Below are positions 9,586-15,893 of a stretch of 18,146 nt of DNA, piece by piece. The stretch is from Clostridium sp. (GTDB lineage Bacteria; Bacillota; Clostridia; Lachnospirales; Lachnospiraceae), in the NCBI GenBank assembly GCA_004554205.1, contig SFNH01000038.1:1-18146 (forward strand). Direction: 5' to 3'. Position numbers and translations under genes: made by a program. The notes under the pieces were generated by a model. It was not told the DNA's origin. It was given only the letters and a program-made list of their open reading frames with translations, and ran no database searches. Position 1 is the first letter of the stretch. Each line of letters starts with the position of its first letter.

Positions 9586-10308
9586 CTACTTGACGCCGCC
9601 GTACCTCCGGTCGCGCTTATTGTAGGCAATGACCGCCTTTTCAAGCTCCGCTTTGTCAAAATCCGGCCACAGGCAGTCCGTAACATAAAGCTCCGTGTAA
9701 GCAAGCTGCCATAAAAGATAATTGGACAGCCTAAGCTCCCCGCTGGTGCGTATGAGGAGATCCGGATCGGGAATCCCCGCCGTATCCAGGTAGGAGGCAA
9801 ACACCTCCTCCGTGATCGTGTCCGCATCCTGTCTTCCTGCCGCGCAGTCCGCCGCCAGTCGTTTCGCGGCGCGCGCGATCTCGTCCCGGCCGCCGTAGTT
9901 GACGGCGATCACAAACGTAAGCCCCGTGTTGTCCCTCGTATCGGCTTCCAGCCTGTCTATCCCGTCAATGATATCCCGGTCAAACCGGGTGCGGTCCCCG
10001 ATCATCTTCACGCGGACATTATTTGCGGAAGCGATCTTTAAAAGCCGGACCATATAGTAGCGGAAAAGCTGCATCAGGGCGCCGACCTCCTCGGCGGAGC
10101 GCTTCCAGTTCTCGGTGGAGAAGCCGTATACCGTCAGGTATTCCACACCCATGCGTGCGGCAAGCTCCACGGTTTTCTCCACAGTCACGCAGCCCTCCTT
10201 GTGCCCCATGGTACGCGGCAGCCCCCGCTTCTTCGCCCAACGCCCGTTGCCGTCTAATATTAACGCGATGTGCTTCGGGATCACCATTCCCTCAAGCGTG
10301 TCAGACAT
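9586..10308 (-). CDS. uppS: Undecaprenyl diphosphate synthase (cis-prenyltransferase)
   Basis: Soluble enzyme that elongates farnesyl diphosphate with isopentenyl diphosphate to undecaprenyl diphosphate, the lipid carrier for peptidoglycan and other wall polymers. 240 residues, typical. Catalytic Asp is D19 in LDGNGRWAKKRG; the IPP-binding signature DPDLLIRTSGELRLSN (181-196) includes R187, R193 and S195. YGFSTENW near residue 61 is also conserved. ATG 10308 has AGGAGG six bases upstream. Uniquely in this operon, a terminator-like hairpin with a T-run ends only two bases before that ribosome-binding site (see 10323-10348), so its expression may be attenuated. First gene of the run through polC. 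Confidence 0.98.
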   Translation of the reverse strand: MSDTLEGMVIPKHIALILDGNGRWAKKRGLPRTMGHKEGCVTVEKTVELAARMGVEYLTVYGFSTENWKRSAEEVGALMQLFRYYMVRLLKIASANNVRVKMIGDRTRFDRDIIDGIDRLEADTRDNTGLTFVIAVNYGGRDEIARAAKRLAADCAAGRQDADTITEEVFASYLDTAGIPDPDLLIRTSGELRLSNYLLWQLAYTELYVTDCLWPDFDKAELEKAVIAYNKRDRRYGGVK

Positions 10309-10322
10309 AATCTCCCTCCTGT

Positions 10323-10348
10323 AAAAAAGAGTTCCGTTCGCGGAACTC
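10323..10348 (-). terminator. Terminator-like hairpin or attenuator directly ahead of uppS
   Basis: On the minus strand an 8-bp perfect stem GAGTTCCG / CGGAACTC encloses a CGAA loop and is followed at once by six T residues (10323-10328). This is a textbook intrinsic terminator shape. It ends two bases before the uppS AGGAGG, leaving no room for a promoter between it and the gene, so it could work as an attenuator. A near copy lies at 14461-14486. The form is certain; the function is inferred. Confidence 0.7.
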
Positions 10349-10413
10349 TCGCGCCGGAGCGCGGCTGCGTCAGCAGCCTGTTTCCTAAGCGCGGAGTGCG
10401 CATCCTAAGCGAA

Positions 10414-10459
10414 GCGTTTTTGTTTCATAGGACGAACTTTCCTATGAAATAAGAAACGC
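10414..10459. repeat. Long inverted repeat with 7-base loop
   Basis: Arms 10414-10432 and 10440-10459 are inverted copies around loop CGAACTT. The inner ten bases (TTTCATAGGA / TCCTATGAAA) pair perfectly; the outer part pairs with one wobble and one bulge. There is no T-run directly after it on either strand, so it is not an obvious terminator. It forms the upstream edge of repeat copy 1. Confidence 0.75.
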
Positions 10460-10488
10460 AAATCCAAAAAAGCGCCTTCCTCCGGTCT

Positions 10489-10522
10489 AAAAAGATGACA
10501 GGGGGACTTAAATCTCCCCCTG
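10489..10522 (-). terminator. Intrinsic terminator after frr
   Basis: On the minus strand, stem CAGGGGGA / TCCCCCTG (10515-10522 and 10499-10506) with an 8-base loop is followed by TCATCTTTTT. It begins 28 bases after the frr stop and should end the pyrH-frr transcript. Confidence 0.82.
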
Positions 10523-10550
10523 CCCCTCTTCACACTGCATAGTATTCTGT

Positions 10551-11105
10551 CTAAACGGTCATGATTTCCTTCGTCTTAGCGTCGATCGCGCGGTCGATCT
10601 TATCGATCATCTTGTCGGTGAGCTTCTGAATGTCCTCCTCGGCTGCCTTTAGATCATCCTCAGACATCTCTCCTGCCTTCTCCGACTTCTTGAACGCGTC
10701 GTTGGCGTCACGGCGGATATTTCTGACAGCGACCTTCGTTGCCTCGCCCTTTTTCTTGACGTCCTTTGCGAGCTCTTTTCTGCGTTCCTCGGTAAGCTCC
10801 GGGAATACGAGACGGATCGCGTTGCCGTCATTGGTGGGATTGATGCCGAGATCAGAAGTCAGGATCGCTTTCTCGATCGCCTTTAACAGAGATTTCTCCC
10901 ACGGCTGGATCACGATCATGCGCGCCTCCGGGACGTTTATATTCCCCACCTGCTGGATCGGGGTCGGAGTGCCGTAGTAATCCACCTTCAATTTATCGAG
11001 GACATGCGGATTCGCACGTCCCGCGCGGATGGACGAAAACTCGTCAAGGAGTACGTCCAGGGATTTCTCCATCTTCGTCTCATATGCCTTCAACTGTTCC
11101 TGCAT
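10551..11105 (-). CDS. frr: Ribosome recycling factor
   Basis: Cytoplasmic factor that splits the post-termination ribosome together with EF-G. 184 residues, the standard size. The N-terminus (MQEQLKAYETKMEKSLDVL) and the conserved SIRAGRANPHVLDKLKVDYYG stretch, which I give as SIRAGRANP near residue 25 and VDYYG near 42, identify it; the C-terminal half is the usual charged helical bundle ending in KTKEI. ATG 11105 has GGAGG five bases upstream. It follows pyrH by 12 bases, the conserved pyrH-frr pair, and is followed by a strong terminator. Confidence 0.98.
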   Translation of the reverse strand: MQEQLKAYETKMEKSLDVLLDEFSSIRAGRANPHVLDKLKVDYYGTPTPIQQVGNINVPEARMIVIQPWEKSLLKAIEKAILTSDLGINPTNDGNAIRLVFPELTEERRKELAKDVKKKGEATKVAVRNIRRDANDAFKKSEKAGEMSEDDLKAAEEDIQKLTDKMIDKIDRAIDAKTKEIMTV

Positions 11106-11117
11106 GATACCCTCCTG

Positions 11118-11822
11118 TTAGTCCACGGTCACGATCGTGCCGTTTATTTTCCCCCGCATCGCATTCGCAATGCTGTCTTTTTCATTCAGATCAAATACTG
11201 CCATGGGCATTCTGTGCTCCATGCACATGATGGAAGCGGTCAGATCGACTACGGCAAGCTTCTTGTCTATCACTTCCTGAATGCTGATGGTGTCATAGCG
11301 CTTCGCCGCCGGGTTCATCGCCGGGTCGCTGTCGTACACGCCGTCGATGGACTTGGCGAGCAGAATGCAGTCCGCGTCCATCTCCACCGCGCGCAGGGTG
11401 ATGCCGGTGTCAGTGGAAAAGTACGGATGCCCTGTGCCGCCCGCGAAGAATACGACCTTGCCCTCGTTAAAGTATTTATTTGCACGGTCCTTAGAGAACA
11501 GCTTCGTCATCGTGCCGCAGGCAAAGGGGGTGAGGATCGCGGTGTCCATCCCCGCATTGCGGAAGATCTCGGACACATAGATGCAGTTCATCACCGTGGC
11601 GAGCATCCCGATCTGATCCGCTTTGGTCCGCTCGATGGCGTCGCTTGTGCGTCCCCGCCAGAAATTCCCGCCGCCGATGACAATGCCGACCTGTACGCCC
11701 GCATCCACGGAAAGCTTCACCTGTCTTGCCACTTCCTTTACGGTATCCTCGTCAAATCCCGTCTTTTTCGGACCGGCGAGGGCCTCGCCGCTCAGCTTTA
11801 AAAACACTCGTTTCATATCCAT
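11118..11822 (-). CDS. pyrH: UMP kinase
   Basis: Bacterial-type hexameric UMP kinase that phosphorylates UMP to UDP with ATP for pyrimidine nucleotide supply. From ATG 11822 the protein has 234 residues, which fits the family. LKLSGEALAG near residue 8, GGGNFWRGR at 50-58, and GTGHPYFSTDT near 129-139 are family motifs. The open frame runs much further upstream, but AAAGGAG (11834-11840) lies 11 bases before ATG 11822, and the upstream extension lies in the 3' end of the neighbouring gene and looks non-coding. A promoter is visible at 11866-11894. Unlike the common rpsB-tsf-pyrH order, no ribosomal protein S2 or EF-Ts gene precedes it here. Confidence 0.97.
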   Translation of the reverse strand: MDMKRVFLKLSGEALAGPKKTGFDEDTVKEVARQVKLSVDAGVQVGIVIGGGNFWRGRTSDAIERTKADQIGMLATVMNCIYVSEIFRNAGMDTAILTPFACGTMTKLFSKDRANKYFNEGKVVFFAGGTGHPYFSTDTGITLRAVEMDADCILLAKSIDGVYDSDPAMNPAAKRYDTISIQEVIDKKLAVVDLTASIMCMEHRMPMAVFDLNEKDSIANAMRGKINGTIVTVD

Positions 11823-11865
11823 GGGATCAAATGCTCCTTTATTGTACTGCACATTGTTTAGAGAC

Positions 11866-11894
11866 ATCATACCATATCTTGCAGATTTTGAAAA
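11866..11894 (-). promoter_or_regulatory. Probable sigma-A promoter for pyrH-frr
   Basis: On the minus strand: -35 TTTTCA (11889-11894), 17-base spacer, -10 TATGAT (11866-11871) preceded by TGG, giving an extended -10. It lies inside the last codons of the phosphopantetheinyl transferase gene, about 44 bases before the pyrH start. Transcription start is expected near 11859. Confidence 0.6.
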
Positions 11895-12580
11895 GAGCAA
11901 AAAACAGTTCTCTCTGCATCGCCTGTTCCGGCATCCAGGCAGACTGCCGCATGATATCCGGGCAGCGCGTATTCTGTAAAGCAGTAGCTGTCTGCCTCTT
12001 TTCCGGTTCGTTCCACAGCCGTTTCTGACAGTTCCACAACCGTCCTGTCTCCCGGAGAGAAGCAAAAGCTGTCCATAGGAAGGGTTAGCCCCTCCCCCGT
12101 CGCCTTTAAGAAGCTCTCCTTTAAGACCCAGAGACGGCCAAACATCATATCCCGCTCCTTATCCGAGGCGGCGTTTTTAAGAGCCGTAAACTCCTTCTTT
12201 GCAAAAAAGCGCTCCGCCACATCCATCCTTGCGGGGGTCTGTCTTTCTATGTCACAACCGACCTCACTGCCGGAAAACGCCGCCATCACCATATTGCCCG
12301 AGTGGGACAGGTTAAACCGGATCCCGGGGTAATCCGCAAGATAGGGCTTTCCATGCTCTCCATAAGAGAACGCTGCTTCCCGCTCGGTGAGGCCATAGCG
12401 CTTCAGCCCATATTCCAGGAGAAGTCCCGCGCCGAGACAAAGCAGCTTGTCCTGTTCATATTTAAACTTCCCAATCTTCTCCCGGCGCGATAAAGACAGC
12501 CGCCTTGCGGTGGAAAGCGCCTGTGCGGCTGTCAGACCCGCCGGAAGGGTCATATCCATAAAATATACCCTCGTCTCCAT
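11867..12580 (-). CDS. 4'-phosphopantetheinyl transferase, Sfp type
   Basis: Predicted enzyme that moves the phosphopantetheine arm from CoA to a serine of a carrier protein. 237 residues, matching Sfp/Gsp-type monomeric enzymes and about twice the AcpS length. Motifs visible: NLSHSGNMV (H93), EVGCDIE with the magnesium-binding D110 and E112, the FFAKKEF stretch, and WVLKESFLKATG with K154, E155 and K159. ATG 12580 has GGGAG six bases upstream. It lies 24 bases after the flavodiiron gene with no terminator between, so it is probably co-transcribed with it. No carrier-protein, NRPS or PKS gene is in the window, so its target is not known. The pyrH promoter overlaps its 3' end. Confidence 0.9.
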   Translation of the reverse strand: METRVYFMDMTLPAGLTAAQALSTARRLSLSRREKIGKFKYEQDKLLCLGAGLLLEYGLKRYGLTEREAAFSYGEHGKPYLADYPGIRFNLSHSGNMVMAAFSGSEVGCDIERQTPARMDVAERFFAKKEFTALKNAASDKERDMMFGRLWVLKESFLKATGEGLTLPMDSFCFSPGDRTVVELSETAVERTGKEADSYCFTEYALPGYHAAVCLDAGTGDAERTVFCSFQNLQDMV

Positions 12581-12604
12581 CGGAAACTCCCAGGCTCCCT
12601 TTTA

Positions 12605-14395
12605 TCACTCGATCGGCACGAAGTCAGCGACGCCATGCTTACAGAGCGGGCAGATAAAGTCGTCAGGGAGCACGTCTCCCTCATAGATATAGCCGCACAC
12701 CACGCAGACAAAGCCCTTCTTGCCCTCGGTCGCCGGCTTCGGCTTGACATTGTTCTGGTAGTAGGTGTACGTCATTGTCTCCACGGAGGAGATCACTCTC
12801 GACTCGGTAATGCTGCAGATGAACATACCGTGCGTATCGAGGTCGATATACTGCTCCACCTTCAGCGACATGAAGGAATTGATATACTTTGGCAGGAATA
12901 CCAGCCCGTTGTCGGAGCGCATCGGCTTGCAGTTTGCAAACTTGTCCACATTCCTTCCGCTCCGGAAGCCGAAGGCCTCAAATACGAGGAACGGCGCATC
13001 CGTGGACAGGCAGTTGATATTCATAATGCCGGTCTGTTTGATCACATGGTGGGAGTAGTTTGCCTTGTTGATCGTAACCGCAATGCGGTTCGGAGTGTTG
13101 GTGACCTGTGTCACGGTATTGACGATCAGGCCGTTGTCCTTCTTGCCGTCATTGGAGGTCACCACATACAGGCCGTAGCCGATATTAAACAGCGCCGACA
13201 GATCGTTTTTGTTCGCGGTCTCCGCGTGCTGTGCAATGTAGTCGCGGCAGAGTTCATCCGCCAGCATGTCCAGCTTTTCGCGGCTCTCGTCATTTAACGC
13301 CGACATGATGCGGACGGAGGTGTTCGCGAAGGTCAGCTTTTTGCTTCCCTCAAACATCTCCTTCATCACTTTCGCCGCAAGCGGCGCCCAGGAGCCGTTC
13401 TCGATCAATGCGACGGTGCGGTTCTGGTAACCTCTCTCGGTCAGGTGCTCGATAAAGTCACGCATAAACGGGAAGATATCGGCGTTGTAGGTGGTGGTCG
13501 CGAGGATCAGCTTGTTGTATCGGAACGCGTCCTCCACGGCCTCGGCCATGTCGGTGCGGGCAAGGTCGTGCACAACAACCTTCGGGCAGCCCTTCACGCG
13601 GAGCTTCTCTGCGAGGAGCTCAACCGCCTGCTTTGTGTGGCCGTAGATCGAGGTGTAGGCGATCACGATCCCCTCAGACTCCGCGAGGTAGGAGGACCAT
13701 GTTTTATACAGTTTGATATAGTGCTCCAGGTTCTCCTTTAATACCGGCCCGTGAAGCGGACAGATCGTCCGGATATCAAGCTCCGCAGCCTTCTTTAAGA
13801 GATTCTGCACCTGGGCGCCGTACTTTCCCACGATGCCGAAATAGTAGCGGCGCGCCTCGCAGTCCCACTCCTCCTCGACATCAAGGGCGCCAAATTTGCC
13901 GAACCCGTCTGCCGAGAATAAAACCTTGTCAAGCGCATCGTAGGTCACAAGCACCTCCGGCCAGTGTACCATCGGCGCACCAACAAACGTCAGAGTGTGT
14001 CTGCCGAGAGCGAGGGTGTCCCCCTCCTTTACCACGATACGCCTGTCCTCAAAATCCTTGCCGAAGAACTGCCGCATCATGGTAAATGCCTTCTCACTGG
14101 CGACGATGGTGGTATCGGGATAGAGCTTCATAAAGTCGGCGATATTGGCGGAATGATCCGGCTCCATATGCTGCACGATCAGATAGTCCGGCTGGCGGTC
14201 GCCGAGCTCTCCGCCGATCTTGTCGAGCCACTCATGCTTGAAACGCGCGTCTACCGTATCCATAACCGCGGTCTTCTGATCCAGGATCAGGTAGGAATTG
14301 TACGCCATCCCGTTCGGGACAACATACTGACCCTCAAATAAGTCGATATCGTGGTCATTGACTCCAACATATCTGATATCGTTTGTAATCTCCAT
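12605..14395 (-). CDS. Flavodiiron protein fused to flavin reductase and rubredoxin (FprA-Hrb-like fusion)
   Basis: Predicted cytoplasmic O2 and/or NO reductase that protects an anaerobe. 596 residues in four parts: a metallo-beta-lactamase-type diiron domain (about 1-240), a flavodoxin domain starting with IVIAYTSIYGHTKQA (243-257), a flavin-reductase-like FMN domain (about 398-545), and a C-terminal rubredoxin (561-596). All six diiron ligands appear present: H76, E78, D80, H144, D163 and H215. The rubredoxin has C564, C567, C582 and C585. In Moorella, FprA and the flavin reductase-rubredoxin protein Hrb are separate partners; here they seem joined in one chain, which would give an NADH-to-diiron path in a single protein. 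AGGAGG lies 11 bases before ATG 14395. It has its own extended -10 promoter. The choice between NO and O2 as substrate cannot be read from sequence. Confidence 0.95.
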   Translation of the reverse strand: MEITNDIRYVGVNDHDIDLFEGQYVVPNGMAYNSYLILDQKTAVMDTVDARFKHEWLDKIGGELGDRQPDYLIVQHMEPDHSANIADFMKLYPDTTIVASEKAFTMMRQFFGKDFEDRRIVVKEGDTLALGRHTLTFVGAPMVHWPEVLVTYDALDKVLFSADGFGKFGALDVEEEWDCEARRYYFGIVGKYGAQVQNLLKKAAELDIRTICPLHGPVLKENLEHYIKLYKTWSSYLAESEGIVIAYTSIYGHTKQAVELLAEKLRVKGCPKVVVHDLARTDMAEAVEDAFRYNKLILATTTYNADIFPFMRDFIEHLTERGYQNRTVALIENGSWAPLAAKVMKEMFEGSKKLTFANTSVRIMSALNDESREKLDMLADELCRDYIAQHAETANKNDLSALFNIGYGLYVVTSNDGKKDNGLIVNTVTQVTNTPNRIAVTINKANYSHHVIKQTGIMNINCLSTDAPFLVFEAFGFRSGRNVDKFANCKPMRSDNGLVFLPKYINSFMSLKVEQYIDLDTHGMFICSITESRVISSVETMTYTYYQNNVKPKPATEGKKGFVCVVCGYIYEGDVLPDDFICPLCKHGVADFVPIE

Positions 14396-14430
14396 CTTTT
14401 ACATATCCTCCTTTTGGATTGATTGATATA

Positions 14431-14439
14431 AGTATAACA
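14431..14439 (-). promoter_or_regulatory. Extended -10 promoter for the flavodiiron gene
   Basis: On the minus strand TGTTATACT gives an extended -10 (TGN plus TATACT at 14431-14436). No good -35 is seen at the right spacing, which is usual for extended -10 promoters. It lies 36 bases before the ATG and just downstream of the terminator at 14461-14486. Confidence 0.6.
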
Positions 14440-14460
14440 CAGTTCTTCGGTAAAGTACAG

Positions 14461-14486
14461 AAAAAAGAGCTCCGCTTGCGGAACTC
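14461..14486 (-). terminator. Terminator-like hairpin between cysK and the flavodiiron gene
   Basis: On the minus strand GAGTTCCG / CGGAGCTC (one T-G wobble) with loop CAAG is followed by six T residues. It is a near copy of the hairpin ahead of uppS. Here it is placed upstream of the flavodiiron promoter, so it could block readthrough from cysK. Confidence 0.7.
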
Positions 14487-14780
14487 CCGTAATAGTTCAG
14501 CTATGCTGCTCACCTCGGTCGCGGGCGGCGTTTTCGTTTTTGTTCGGTCGCCGGATGTAAAACTTTTGCTCGCATGGCTCGCAAAAGTGTTCACCGGCCT
14601 CCCTCACGATAAAGTTTTTTCCGCTCCCTCGGGGCTGGACAATATCAGCCGCAAGGCCCCGGAAGACAGACCCGGTGACGATAGCGAGGCTTCCGTAGCG
14701 AGGTCTGCGCTAGCTGCCGCCACAAAGCGCACTGTCCGAGCGAAGCGAGTTTGCGACGAACTTTCCTATGAAACAAAAAC
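14461..14780 (-). repeat. Intergenic repeat element, copy 2 (long form)
   Basis: This fills most of the 432-base gap between the flavodiiron gene and cysK (14396-14827). It shares with copy 1 the hairpin end (AAAAAAGAG-TCCG), the far end GACGAACTTTCCTATGAAA (14755-14773) and an inner GAGCGAAGCG-like segment (14739-14747), but holds roughly 190 more bases between them. The extra part contains an inverted repeat ACTTTTGC / GCAAAAGT with an 11-base loop (14562-14588) and several GCGAG-type short repeats. Open frames through it on both strands cross these hairpins and have no ribosome-binding site, so I do not call a gene. Dispersed repeat family inferred. Confidence 0.6.
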
Positions 14781-14802
14781 ATGACCCGGATGATACCGGG
14801 TC
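14772..14802 (-). terminator. Intrinsic terminator after cysK
   Basis: On the minus strand, a perfect 7-bp stem GACCCGG / CCGGGTC with a 6-base loop (14783-14802) is followed by ATGTTTTTGTTT. It starts 25 bases after the cysK stop. Its T-rich tail merges into the end of repeat copy 2. Confidence 0.8.
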
Positions 14803-14827
14803 CTGAATCCGTTGCGGCAGATTTATA

Positions 14828-15760
14828 TCACTCCGCAAACAGCGGCGTGGAGAGATACCGGTCTCCGGTATCGGGAAGGAGCGCAACAATGGTCTTTCCC
14901 GCGTTTTCCGGCCGCTTCGCAAGCTCGATGGCTGCCCACACCGCGGCGCCGGAGGAGATGCCCACCAGCACGCCCTCGCTTCTTCCGACCTTTCTTCCAG
15001 TCTCAAACGCGGCTTCATTCTCCACGGTAATGATCTCATCATAAATCTTCGTGTCAAGCACATCCGGGACAAAGCCCGCGCCGATCCCCTGAATCTTGTG
15101 GGAGCCGGGAGTCCCCTTGCTGAGTACCGGGGAGTCTGACGGCTCCACGGCCACGACCTTCACGCCCGGCTTCATGCTCTTTAAGTATGTGCCTACGCCG
15201 GTCACTGTGCCGCCTGTGCCGACGCCTGCTACAAAGATGTCAATCTTCCCGTCAAGATCCTCCCAGATCTCCGGCCCGGTCGTTGTGCGGTGAACCTCGG
15301 GGTTTGCCGGATTGACAAACTGCCCGGGGATAAAGCTGCCCGGAATCTCCTTTGCCAGCTCATCCGCCTTTGCGATCGCGCCCTTCATTCCCTTTGCGCC
15401 CTCGGTGAGCACAAGCTCTGCACCGTATGCCTTCATAAGCTGGCGGCGCTCCACGCTCATGGTCTCCGGCATCACGATGATGATGCGGTATCCCCTGGCC
15501 GCCGCCACGGACGCCAGCCCGATTCCGGTATTGCCCGAGGTCGGCTCAATGATGACGGAGCCCGGCTTTAAGAGCCCCTTCTTCTCCGCGTCGTCGATCA
15601 TCGCCTTTGCGATCCTGTCCTTCACGGAACCCGCCGGATTAAAGTACTCCAGCTTTCCGAGGACACGCGCCTTAAGCCCCTCCTCCTTTTCAATATGTAC
15701 GAGCTCAAGAAGCGGAGTCTTTCCGATCAGTTGGTCGGCAGAGGTAAATACTTTTCCCAT
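14828..15760 (-). CDS. cysK: Cysteine synthase A (O-acetylserine sulfhydrylase)
   Basis: PLP enzyme that makes cysteine from O-acetylserine and sulfide in the cytoplasm. 310 residues, the usual length. The PLP lysine is K47 in NPAGSVKDR; the substrate loop TSGNTG is at 74-79; the phosphate-binding GTGGTVTG is at 181-188; and a GISSGAA motif lies near 267-273. ATG 15760 is preceded by AAAGGTAGG. A perfect consensus promoter lies 35 bases upstream and a strong terminator 25 bases downstream, so it is a single-gene unit. It diverges from an Rrf2-type regulator; in Bacillus the Rrf2 protein CymR controls cysK, so local control is plausible. CysM and cystathionine beta-synthase are less likely from the motifs. 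Confidence 0.96.
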   Translation of the reverse strand: MGKVFTSADQLIGKTPLLELVHIEKEEGLKARVLGKLEYFNPAGSVKDRIAKAMIDDAEKKGLLKPGSVIIEPTSGNTGIGLASVAAARGYRIIIVMPETMSVERRQLMKAYGAELVLTEGAKGMKGAIAKADELAKEIPGSFIPGQFVNPANPEVHRTTTGPEIWEDLDGKIDIFVAGVGTGGTVTGVGTYLKSMKPGVKVVAVEPSDSPVLSKGTPGSHKIQGIGAGFVPDVLDTKIYDEIITVENEAAFETGRKVGRSEGVLVGISSGAAVWAAIELAKRPENAGKTIVALLPDTGDRYLSTPLFAE

Positions 15761-15794
15761 ATCTATTACCTACCTTTCTTGTATGTTTATTGGG

Positions 15795-15823
15795 ATTATA
15801 TTCCATGCAAGCAAATTTGTCAA
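15795..15823 (-). promoter_or_regulatory. Consensus sigma-A promoter for cysK
   Basis: On the minus strand TTGACA (15818-15823), a 17-base spacer, and TATAAT (15795-15800): a full match to the consensus at both boxes. The start site should be near 15788, leaving a leader of under 30 bases, too short for a T-box or riboswitch. Such a strong promoter suggests control by repression. Confidence 0.92.
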
Positions 15824-15837
15824 CGCTTTTTTGCTTG
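15808..15837. promoter_or_regulatory. Candidate operator dyad between cysK and the Rrf2 regulator
   Basis: CAAGCAAA (15808-15815) and TTTGCTTG (15830-15837) are perfect 8-base inverted arms 14 bases apart. The dyad covers the cysK -35 box and reaches the -35 box of the regulator gene, so a bound dimer could block both. Assigning it to the adjacent Rrf2 protein is inference. Confidence 0.5.
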
Positions 15838-15864
15838 ATTTTCCTATTTCCCCTGTTGTATAAT
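15835..15864 (+). promoter_or_regulatory. Sigma-A promoter for the Rrf2-family regulator
   Basis: TTGATT (15835-15840), an 18-base spacer and TATAAT (15859-15864). The -10 is perfect and the -35 matches four of six. It precedes GGAGG (15881-15885) and ATG 15894. Confidence 0.75.
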
Positions 15865-15893
15865 AGGTTTATTAAAAAACGGAGGAAAATTCC

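Larger units (their letters stand above)
10323..10459 (-). repeat. Intergenic repeat element, copy 1 (short form)
   Basis: This fills most of the 242-base gap between frr and uppS (10309-10550). On the plus strand it begins with AAAAAAGAGTTCCG and ends with GACGAACTTTCCTATGAAA (10431-10449), both shared with the gap at 14461-14773 in the same order and orientation. Inside are a 6-bp stem GGCTGC / GCAGCC with loop GTCA (10363-10378) and a 20-base-spaced direct repeat TCCTAAGCG (10383 and 10403). No convincing coding frame or promoter was found. I infer a dispersed intergenic repeat family; two copies are seen here. Confidence 0.6.

Noticed and set aside
10309..10550. CRISPR-like or riboswitch structure in the frr-uppS gap
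   Set aside because: There are only two short direct repeats (TCCTAAGCG) and no regular spacer pattern, and no known riboswitch core was recognised.
11823..12065. N-terminal extension of UMP kinase by about 80 residues
   Set aside because: The extension overlaps the end of another gene in a different frame and lacks homology-like features; a good ribosome-binding site supports ATG 11822.
14396..14412. A start-stop ATGTAA (14399-14404) between the ribosome-binding site and the flavodiiron ATG
   Set aside because: It is only two bases from AGGAGG, which is too close for efficient starting; it is most likely chance.
14562..14588. Inverted repeat ACTTTTGC / GCAAAAGT as a separate regulatory RNA or terminator
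   Set aside because: It has no T-run and no promoter near it; I treat it as part of the repeat element.
14419..14784. A 121-residue plus-strand open frame across the cysK-flavodiiron gap
   Set aside because: It has no ribosome-binding site, runs through two terminators and the repeat ends, and shows no recognisable motif. It is better explained as chance within the repeat.
15761..15794. A T-box or other riboswitch ahead of cysK
   Set aside because: The predicted leader is under 30 bases, far too short for any such element.
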